Origin: Nephrocerus scutellatus
Lineage: Eukaryota; Arthropoda; Insecta; Diptera; Pipunculidae
Length of the DNA stretch: 64,000 nt
Assembly (NCBI GenBank): GCA_947095585.1
Contig: OX352761.1
Coordinates: 130,416,277 to 130,480,276 of the forward strand
Direction: 5' to 3'
Shown: positions 55,912 through 64,000 of the stretch, piece by piece
Layout: each line of letters starts with the position of its first letter
How positions within the stretch are numbered: the stretch's first letter is position 1
Position numbers and translations under genes: made by a program
The notes under the pieces: model-generated
What the model was told of the DNA's origin: nothing
The model's input: the letters and a program-made list of their open reading frames with translations, nothing else
Databases searched by the model: none

Positions 55912-56573
55912 GCCTTAAGTCATTTCATATAGTTACAAATATGTTATAACTGACTTACAGATGTCACCGCTTGCAAAATATATACGTATCGTTAACATGC
56001 ATTCGTTCGTTAAATTCGACTCATAATAGGGCGTCAAGTGTCATTTTCACATTACAATTGCAAAGCCAAGTCCTAAGTCTAAAGATAAAAAAGAAAATCT
56101 GGGTAATAACTTGTTTTCCGTTTTTATATTCATCCGAATAAAATTCAGTTTTCGAGAAGTAAATTTGTAATTTTTTAGTAATTTGTCAAATTTTTCCAAA
56201 GAAAACATTAAAAATAAGTGTGGTTGTGAATAATACAGTCATAGATTTGGTGGCATAAGAGAGAAGCAAAATAATACAAAATCAATTGAAGTGCAAAATA
56301 AATCAACGAAAAAAGAAAGACTACTAATGACGGTAACGTTTCATATAGCCACAGGTAAAAGTATTTTTGGATAGGAGTAAAATAGTAAATATTTTTAATT
56401 TCTTTGTTTCCTACAGTAAAAAGTTATTAATAATAAAGTTGCTTGCACTTCGTCGCAAAAAAATAAGCAATCTTCTCGCTGTGCAATAGCCACACTTGGC
56501 TAATTGGATATTTTTCTTTTATGATCTTATAATATAAATTCGACACAAAGATCATTGCCATAGGAAAAAAGCT

Positions 56574-59500
56574 ATGATGGTGGAATCCGATGGAACAGCA
56601 GATGCAACCCGACGTCTTAATGTAAAAAAACAAACATTAGACGATGCGTATGCGGTACCAGCTAATTTTTTGGAAATCGATGTCGCTAATCCATTGACGA
56701 CAATGACAGCTGGGAAAAAACGATATACCGACTACGAAGTTCGCATGAGGGTAAGTGCCAAAGTGTTAAGCTTATAAGTAGCGCAGTTATAATATACAAT
56801 ACATAATTTCAATCATTAGTCATATCATAATAACACAATGAAAGAAAGAAAAGGCAAAAATAAAAATATACAAATTATATGTGGTCTAGTAAATGATTTT
56901 GAAGATATACATGTATACAATCCAATACGATCAAACAATCTGCGCTTATTCGTCTGGTCTTATTTTCATTAAAAAACTAATTATAATAATAACACAATCA
57001 TAATAAAAATAATACTAACGCATCGAGGTATTACCTCCTAATATGTAATGGAGTATAATTTGTATTTTCTTAATATCACTGCAGTGATAACATGAATAAT
57101 TTGTAGAATTTAAGTAGCACAACCATCAATCTCTGTTGTTAATCTCTCTTTCTAATTTTGGGCCACCTCCCAACCGATAAGGGTTTTGAATAATTTTTAT
57201 GGGGCGTACGTTAATACATGAATACCGCGTAAGTTTTCTGTTATGCTTGATAACATTTTTAGCTGCTGGCAGTTAATTTTTGTTTTCGAGTTGAGATAAA
57301 TAGTATACATGTTTGTGTAATATGCGCAAATGCAAAATTGTATAAAAAAGAACTGATGCACGATGGCGAAATAAAAAGAAATTCCCATCAAGCACGACAA
57401 GCTTAAGATTAAGCACAAGGCAATGTACTGAATACTGAATACTGATTACATCGTACAGCAGATTGATGTTTCTTTGCCTTTCGAGTAAATATTTTATGTT
57501 TTTGTGAAAGTAGAGGTAAAGCAAAGTTTTAATTTTTTCTAAACCTCCTCGAGTTTTCTGTACAGTACTCCGTTCACCAGATGCGCAGCGAATCGAATTC
57601 AACTCGACTTTTCCAATTCGAAACGAGTCGCATTGAACTATTATCAGGGGCGAAAGCAAAAAAAAAAAGGTAATTTCCAATGTTTCCGTTCAAGTGTCAG
57701 TCGATGCCAAATAAAAGTTAAACTTAAGAATTTTATATTATGGCTTATAGGAATTTGGTTTAATAAAAACATTTTTACTTTCTTTTACATCGACTCCATA
57801 AGCACACATTTTTGGCAGAAGAGCTTTATGCCAAATTCTGGAAATATCGAGTGCAATGACTTTGCTTTCACCAAATTGATGCAAAGATCGGTTTCATTGT
57901 TCGGAACTTTTCGTCCCAAGTAAGTGGCCCTGTGTGCCCTCGTCGACATTAAGGGCACTTTCGATAACACTGGCTACGACTCTATTGCAAGGGCAATCAG
58001 TAGCGGGGTATCGAAGACTCGACCAATCATTGGGTAAGGGCAATGTTTAAAAGTCGAGATATTTTTTCCTCCTCGTGAGGAGTGTCTGTGCATTTAGGCA
58101 TGTCCCCAAGGAGGAGTTCTTTCTCCCCTTCTATGGTCACTAGTCATTGAAAATCTTCTAGTCGATCTTCACAAATAAGGCTACATCCCCATTGGTTATG
58201 CGGACGATTTGGCGATTTTCTAACTATTGTCAGTGTCATGCAAGGTATTTTACAACACCTGCTTTTAGAATGGTGCAGCAGAAAAGGACTATCCATCAAT
58301 CATTGCAAGACTGTTCTAGTGCCTTTCGCGAAAAAAAACACTGGTCAATTTGGAACCAATCATCATCAAAGGCACTACGTTAGATTATTCCAGAGAGATT
58401 AAAAATCTCGGTGTCATCCTTGATAAACGGCTAAACTGAAATTCTCATCAAGTCCGCCATCGAACGCGCCACTAGGGCCTTGTGGTCCAGTAGACGCCTC
58501 TACGTCTCTGGTCTCAATCCTAAAATGGTACACGGGCTGTACACAATGGTGGTGAGAGTTTGATGGCCTAGCTTTAACGGGTGCGCACCTGCCCTACGAC
58601 AGCACTAGAACCTGTTGTAGGGCTTTCATTCTTCTTTCTTCATTCTTCATTAGGAAGACGGCTGCAAGATGTGCTATTAAGCTGCAACTAGAATACGGGT
58701 ACAAACCGGGTGACTATGTAGGTCACCTGAAAATTCTTGACTCAATTTCTGACAGAGATATGTTCTGCACTATCCCCGACATTATATTCAGGGAGCACTG
58801 TTTCGAAAGGAAATTTGAGGTAGAAATATTGGACTGGCTAAACTGGAGCAATGGTGTTCCGGCACCAGACGCTGGTTCACAGATGGATCGAAGAGAAAAA
58901 CTGGATTTGGAACTGGTGTCTTTGGACCCAACACCAAAGTCTCGATACTAATGGGAAAGAGTCCCTGGGCTTTCCAGGCGGAACTCCATGTCATTGAGTT
59001 CTGCGCCGGATTTACCTTAATAAAGGATCGAAAGGCGCTAGAATATATATCTGTTCAGATAGCCAGGCAGCACATAAAGCGTTGTCGTCTAATTTAATGA
59101 ACTCAATATTAGTCAACAACTGTTAAGATGCCTTGCAATCTCTTGCTAGACATAACAAAGTCGAACTCGGTTGGGTCCCTGGTCATCAGGGATTTGCAGG
59201 CAACGAATCTGCAGATGAAATAGCTAGGGCTGGTTCGGAATCTGCGTTCATAAGGCCTGAACCCTAGTGTGGTTTAATAGGGAAAGCATTAGGAAGCTGG
59301 TGAGTTTTCTAACAGATCATTGTGGCTTGCGATATCACCTTAACAAAATTGATGTGGGCTCATAGACAGAATGTAGACTCAGCTCTGAAGATAAAGAGTT
59401 ATCCGAGCACGTTCTCTGTGAATGCCCATCATTACTTTGGTTAAGGGGACGCATCTTTCACAAGGAAAAATGTTCGACAACAGCGGAGTTGAGAAATTCT

Positions 59501-60852
59501 AATTCTAAGGATGTGCTATCGTTCTTAGAGTAGAGACCCTAAGATGCAATAGATCTTTCAAATCGCAGTATCTGCCATATGGGCTAGAGTAGAAATCAGA
59601 AAAAATATATATATGTATGCCTTCAAATCACTAGTGGAACGTTGCGTAAGAAATCTGGTCACTAAGGATTCCGTGAGTTTCAAGATATTTCATGAGCTGA
59701 TAGTTGATCATCGTTTCCAATACCTTTCAGGAATCGATGTTGTGTTATGACGCTACGAAGAAGGAGACAACGACTCTCCTTTTTTGGTAAAGGCTGTTTT
59801 CCAACTACTCGGGAAGAGTCCAGAAGAATAGGATAGATGAAAAAGTTTATGCTATGGTTATGCCAGCGAGTGTTGAGATCGTTTAAAACACTGCACGAGT
59901 ACGAATACAGATATCTCCCATAGTGTCATCAATACTCGAAAGTACAGGCGTAAACAATACACAACCTGAAAGCGTGGAAAATGCGCATCAAACAGATTGG
60001 CCTTGTGCTGAGCTGACAGCTGGAATGTCATTATAAATTAGCGTATGGATCGACGACGAGGCTGTATTTTTGACGAATTGTACTACCTTTTTCACGTGGT
60101 TTTTTATGCCTCATTTTTGGTCTGCTCATTTCTGCCTCGTTTGAAATTAATTCGGCATACCTCTCTAATCCTAGAAGTCTTTTTACAGCTCGAGTCATAA
60201 AATCCATATTCCTTTGGCTTGACAGACTTATTCCTGAAAGTGATAAAGTCTCTCATACCAATAAGAATGATGTTTGTGATTGCATCAGCGGAGGCTGGGA
60301 AAAGTCTAGATCTGTGAGAATTGATTAAATCAAAAAATAAATCAATTTATTTGTGCCTATTTAGCCATATTTAGACTCTTAACTTATACGGTTAAGTGGT
60401 CTTGTCGTTTGAATTGAATAATCAAACAGTTTCTCCTTCGGTTTTTCAGACAAATCTACCAGTATTTAAAATCAAGGAATCAAGTGTTCGACGAAGATAC
60501 AGCGACTTTGAATGGCTGAGAAACGAACTTGAACGAGACAGTAAGGTAAATATGAATAAAAGATTGTGCTAATTGTAATAAAACCTTTTTAACGAACCGT
60601 TTTCACCTTTTGTTTGAATAGATTGTTGTGCCCCCATTGCCAGGGAAAGCATGGAAACGTCAAATGCCATTTCGTGGTGACGATGGGATTTTCGATGAGA
60701 ATTTTATTGAAGATCGCCGCAAAGGTCTGGAAGCATTTATAAATAAGATCGCCGGACATCCATTGGCCCAAAATGAAAGATGCTTGCATATGTTTTTGCA
60801 AGAGCATATAATTGATAAAAATTATGTTCCAGGTAAAATTCGGAACACGTAA
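56574..60852 (+). CDS. Snx3: Snx3, sorting nexin 3 (PX-domain protein)
   Basis: Three coding exons, 56574-56750, 60450-60545 and 60622-60852, all joined in phase 0 at good sites (cgcatgagg/gtaagt; gtttttcag; agtaag/gtaaat; gaatag). They give 167 aa, close to the usual size of about 160. The start is the first of two adjacent ATGs (56574). The PX domain carries [10 protein letters not shown] (phosphoinositide-binding Arg), the proline stretch [16 protein letters not shown] and the end [13 protein letters not shown]3 binds PI3P on early endosomes and serves retromer in recycling Wntless and other cargo. Its first coding intron (3.7 kb) holds a dead LINE. Confidence 0.95.
57900..59760 (+). mobile_element. 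LINE remnant inside Snx3 intron
   Basis: Same orientation as Snx3. Readable reverse transcriptase blocks: [10 protein letters not shown] near 57950, [12 protein letters not shown] near 58185-58220 with the catalytic Asp pair, [11 protein letters not shown] near 58410, and an RNase H-like part near 59150 ([11 protein letters not shown]). Broken by stops and shifts. Related to the copy at 32150-33070. The intron sequence from 56751 to 57900 shows no feature. Confidence 0.82.
60031..60233 (-). other. open frame of 66 codons antisense in Snx3 intron
   Basis: On the minus strand an acceptor-like tttatcactttcag is followed by two bases and 66 codons to a stop. The reading is basic and helical in look: [19 protein letters not shown], then [13 protein letters not shown] do not recognise the family. 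The phase equals that of the mod(mdg4) exons, but no FLYWCH, BEN or BED is present. It may instead be a transposase or host-gene fragment carried into the intron. Confidence 0.3.
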
Positions 60853-61971
60853 ACGCAAAGCAACAACAACGCATAGAGAGTGTGAGACAAAAATTGTAAG
60901 AAGAAAAAAAAAGTAAAAAACAGAAAGAATTTATTAAATCAGATATTATAGAATAGTAATAGTTATGATTTTGAAATGTTTATCTAAATATGTTACAAAA
61001 ACTTTAAATTAACCCCCCTTATTCGTACGTATAAATCCATTCATTTAAAAATAGTTGTTTGTCATTACTGATTTATAAAACAAATCTAATTTTCTTTTAA
61101 GCAGTGGGGATGTATAACTAAAAAATGTTTAAATTCCCAATCCTTATATTACATGTGGAAAATTCAATCCGTAAAACGTACATTCTGGCATTTTGTTGTT
61201 TTAGATAGACATAAAGAATAAAAAAGGCAAATTTGTAAAAAGGAAAGATTTAAAAAGGAATAAACAATGATAAAAAATAAATATAAATATTAAGGTATAA
61301 TTGTAAGACAAAAATGTTACGAACCAAATTGGATTAAACAGAAATCTCATCACCAGCTTTTAGAGCATTCTTTTTCGATATTTATTTTCACTATGTGCGT
61401 ATTGTTTTATTATTTCTTATTCTTTAAAAAATCTGTAAAAAAAATTCTCGAAATGAAATCTTACTATGCAAAAAAAAACTAGTTCTTACTTGTAAAAAGA
61501 TCCGGTTTTCACTGTAACATAAATACATGATAAACAGATTTACATACAATTATTTTTTTTCTTTGAAGCCGACTTTTCTGCTATTATGTTACACAAATTA
61601 GGATTACAACTTTGGCAACGAGTTTTATTAGATTTATTATTTTTTTTATTATTTATATGAAAATTTAATTTTGAATTGCGAGGTTATATAAGTCAATGGC
61701 ACACACGCACACATACAGCCATAAATTGCATTCCGTTGGGGAATAAACCGTTCACGTTGCCAATAGGGATAATTATTGCTATTTTCAGACCTTCGGGATA
61801 TGAAACACAACAATGTGATATGATAGTTTTTCCTTTTAAAAACCGTTTTCCGAAAATTATTAATGCGGGATGCGTGGTTACTAACCAACCCGCTTAAATG
61901 AGATATGAACAATTATTTGAAGATGTTTTTGTCAAAGAATAGATTCGAACTCGTTTCTTATTATTTATTTA
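60853..61971. other. Snx3 3' UTR and spacer
   Basis: AT-rich sequence after the Snx3 stop, with several aataaa-like signals between 61200 and 61300. Two overlapping open frames at about 61650-61910 on opposite strands have no domain and are not called. Confidence 0.5.
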
Positions 61972-62165
61972 ATAAAGGGTGTCCCAACAAGCGCGCCGGA
62001 GAATTTTTTTTCTCGGTCTCAATTGAAATTAAACGTTGTTGGTTTGAATACTTCTCCATATTCTTAAATCGCGTGGTCTGTACGTAACAAATGTAAAAAA
62101 AATCACCGTACAACTCGTATTTACAAAATGGCTTCAAATTTAAATCTTGTTGGGACACCCTTTAT
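61972..62165. mobile_element. MITE with perfect 20-base terminal inverted repeats
   Basis: The left end ataaagggtgtcccaacaag is the exact reverse complement of the right end at 62146-62165. TA dinucleotides at both ends fit insertion at TA, as for Tc1/mariner-type elements. 194 bases, no transposase. The perfect ends suggest recent insertion. Confidence 0.82.
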
Positions 62166-63080
62166 ATTTTTCACACGCCCATATAAGAAAGTGACTGTTT
62201 CATACACTATAAGCTAGCTTCGAAAGTAGCCGTTACACACACTAGTTGTGTTAACATAAAATACTCTTGTTATTTACTGCAGTCACAGCGAACACACATT
62301 CCCAAAGTAATTTTGCATTGCGCATAGCCGGTTTAGCAGAACAACCGGGGTTTGGGCGTGTGAAAAATAACGTACATTACTCACAGAAAAGTGCTCATCG
62401 TGCTTGTTAGATTATCGCACTCGCACGATGAACTCCACTTTCCTTGCTCGTTATGTAATATACTATATCGTCATAAGCAAACGACCTCATTATTAAATTC
62501 TCTATATTAACTTCCCTAGCCCGTGGCACGTCAGTCGGTATGTCGTGGAATCTTGCAATCAATTTTTAACCCACTTCCCAAAGCCCGATTTTATTGAAAT
62601 TTTTCATGTGTATTTAATTATTATGTGAGGCCTTCGGGCCTAGTGGTACCCATATAAATATTTTTAAAATTAGCCCGATTTTCTTGAAATTTTATACACA
62701 TTTGTATCTCCGATAGACAAACCTTTTTGTAAATTTGTTGGAGAGATCGGGCTCTGAGACCCGAATGGTTTGATTTTCTTCAAATCCTATTAGAGACTTT
62801 ACATCTAAATTTTTATGGTTTGTTTTTATTTTCTTTTTTAATCGTTGGTTACTCGATTCCAATCAAATTAAGTTACTGCTACCAAAACAAATTGTATGGA
62901 ACCAATTCGATTGGGACAAGTAACGTGCTATCAGTTCATTAAAGAACGGGGGAAGAAAACACCTTTTTAAACTAATAATTTTACATTTTTATTTGAAACC
63001 ATTTAGTTTAATTTTCGTATAAAAAGCCATCAAAAAATGTTGGTAATACTTTTTCGGCTACACCGCTGCTCTCTGTTTGC
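62166..63080. other. spacer between Snx3 and Cap-D2
   Basis: At 62580-62700 the phrase agcccgatttt-t/c-ttgaaatttt occurs twice, with aggccttcgggcct, a perfect short hairpin, between. The last 150 bases should be the 3' UTR of Cap-D2 (minus strand). No further gene. Confidence 0.5.
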
Positions 63081-64000
63081 CTATTTTCGATTACTACGAC
63101 CTCGTTTCCTTTGAGGAATCTCTTCTTCAGAACTTGTGGAATCCTGAATAATTTTTTGTGTGTTACGATTATTTTGTTTTGGACGATTTTGTTTACTAGA
63201 CGATGGCTGGGTTTTGGTTATGGCTTGGTTTTCTTCCGAAGATGATGATGATGATGTTGCGTTATTTTGCTTTCGCTGGTTATTTATTTTAGAGCGAGAT
63301 TTTTTTGCCATGTCTTCGAAAACTGCATCATTGCTATCATCTGATTCAGAAGAGGAAACATCAGCTTTTTTACCAGATCGCGATGATTTTTGCTTTGTCT
63401 TTGACTTTTTTGTGTGCTTTGACGTGTGTTTGATTCGTTTATTTTTATTTGTAGTCGATGAATTTTCTGGAACGGTGTCCGTACCGCTTCCACCACCGCT
63501 TGGCTCGATTACATCCCTTACCTCAAGGCACTCATTAATTCTATTTTCAAACTCCGTGATGACTGCCTTTAATTCGGGTTTCGCCAATTTTGATGTGTTT
63601 GAAATGATCAATTTAAATGACTGATAGACTTCGTCTACCTGCACCTTATCCTTGAAGTGCTGTATGTTGTCGGTGAGTTTCTTTATTGTTTTCTCATTGT
63701 AGTTCAATAGACTAAGACAGTATGCAATGTCACGCCACTGACGTTCCTCATTTGTGACTCGAAATCGAAGGCACAGTTTCTCCACAAGACTCTCAACTTG
63801 GCGATCCTTTTGAATAAGGCCAAGAATATAACGCATTATAATGCGATATTTCTCTTCTTCAATTTTAAGATTTATGTCGCTTAGTTTGGAAATTATATCA
63901 GGCAATACATTGTACAGGATGTTTGATTTATTTGCAATCTCTTTAAAGAACTGCTGCGTGATATTCTTAATTTCGTCGTGCGGGTCAACAATGCACATTG
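63081..64000 (-). CDS. Cap-D2: Cap-D2, condensin subunit D2, C-terminal part (partial)
   Basis: At least 305 residues, open at the right window edge, so the N-terminal bulk is missing. The first part matches the conserved HEAT-repeat end of condensin subunit 1/CAP-D2: I-V-D-P-H-D-E-I, T-Q-Q-F-F-K-E-I, N-V-L-P-D-I-I-S-K-L-S-D, Q-V-E-S-L-V-E-K-L-C-L-R-F-R, E-R-Q-W-R-D-I-A-Y-C-L. About 120 residues of Ser/Lys/Asn-rich low-complexity tail follow, with Ser-Ser-Glu-Glu clusters and a basic end, likely phosphorylated and nuclear. CAP-D2 is a non-SMC HEAT subunit of condensin I. It faces Snx3 tail to tail. Confidence 0.93.
   Translation of the reverse strand, partial: MCIVDPHDEIKNITQQFFKEIANKSNILYNVLPDIISKLSDINLKIEEEKYRIIMRYILGLIQKDRQVESLVEKLCLRFRVTNEERQWRDIAYCLSLLNYNEKTIKKLTDNIQHFKDKVQVDEVYQSFKLIISNTSKLAKPELKAVITEFENRINECLEVRDVIEPSGGGSGTDTVPENSSTTNKNKRIKHTSKHTKKSKTKQKSSRSGKKADVSSSESDDSNDAVFEDMAKKSRSKINNQRKQNNATSSSSSSEENQAITKTQPSSSKQNRPKQNNRNTQKIIQDSTSSEEEIPQRKRGRSNRK

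Larger units (their letters stand above)
52747..56573. other. spacer between mod(mdg4) array and Snx3
   Basis: No gene supported. At 53097-53140 a relic reads V-A-I-F-S-T-G-N-K-G-Q-I-K-L, like the start of a finger, without an acceptor in phase. Element heads occur at 53690-53740 (ctagtttaatgcccgtcg) and 54358-54380 (tagctgttcgcgggcgct). A LINE-tail scrap lies at about 54780-54860 and inverted-repeat elements at 55560-55911. The region after 56000 presumably holds the Snx3 promoter and 5' UTR. Confidence 0.5.

Noticed and set aside
57273..57680. 135-codon minus-strand frame in the Snx3 intron
   Set aside because: AT-rich, Leu/Phe/Tyr-rich composition with no recognisable domain; probably chance.
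63160..63624. 154-codon plus-strand frame
   Set aside because: Antisense shadow of the low-complexity Cap-D2 tail; its Ser/Asp/Phe-rich text mirrors the Lys/Ser/Glu-rich gene.

Overview
The window looks like nuclear DNA of a higher (brachyceran) fly: AT-rich, intron-bearing, and strewn with decayed non-LTR retrotransposons, MITEs and a tRNA-derived SINE. A tephritid-like fly is a guess from the repeat style only. Positions 1-52.7 kb are the 3' variable region of mod(mdg4), which makes BTB chromatin/insulator proteins with a shared N-terminus and exchangeable C-termini, mostly FLYWCH zinc fingers. I read 34 complete FLYWCH exons, one cut by the left edge, and two exons of other types. Every one starts at a pyrimidine-AG acceptor, then two bases, then an open frame to a stop. 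This shared phase lets one common exon be joined to any of them. None needs its own start codon, so exon starts here are splice acceptors, not ATGs. Residue numbers count from the first whole codon of each exon. No BTB-coding exon is visible, so the common 5' exons must lie outside.

Layout. 1-5.8 kb: nine exons on the minus strand (1-89, 544-917, 2153-2589, 2845-3254, 3492-3823, 4011-4231, 4395-4720, 4971-5251, 5535-5809). 5.8-14.6 kb: no exon seen; a 1.2 kb G/T-rich minisatellite, a diverged satellite-like array, a MITE and LINE debris. 14.6-52.7 kb, plus strand: a two-part BEN exon (14658-15065), a FLYWCH exon (15269), a BED-finger exon (18127), a FLYWCH exon (19430), then a TE-rich stretch. 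Next come three AT-hook-type FLYWCH paralogues with a dead fourth copy (24.2-27.9 kb) and a two-part FLYWCH exon (28613-28998). LINE and SINE debris fills 29-37 kb. A dense array of 22 FLYWCH exons with several dead copies runs from 37.5 to 52.7 kb. Minus- and plus-strand exons cannot both be cis-spliced to one set of common exons, so the arrangement implies trans-splicing, as is known for Drosophila mod(mdg4).

52.7-56.5 kb holds transposon remnants. Snx3 (sorting nexin 3, three coding exons, 167 aa) occupies 56574-60852 on the plus strand, with a LINE in its first coding intron. The convergent minus-strand gene at 63081-64000 is the C-terminal part of condensin subunit Cap-D2, running off the right edge. 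No rRNA, functional tRNA or CRISPR array was seen.

The array shows exon birth and death: tandem paralogues, neighbouring copies broken by frameshifts, three adjacent copies sharing an internal intron, related exons on opposite strands, and three kinds of DNA- or protein-binding module (FLYWCH, BEN, BED) used as alternative C-termini.
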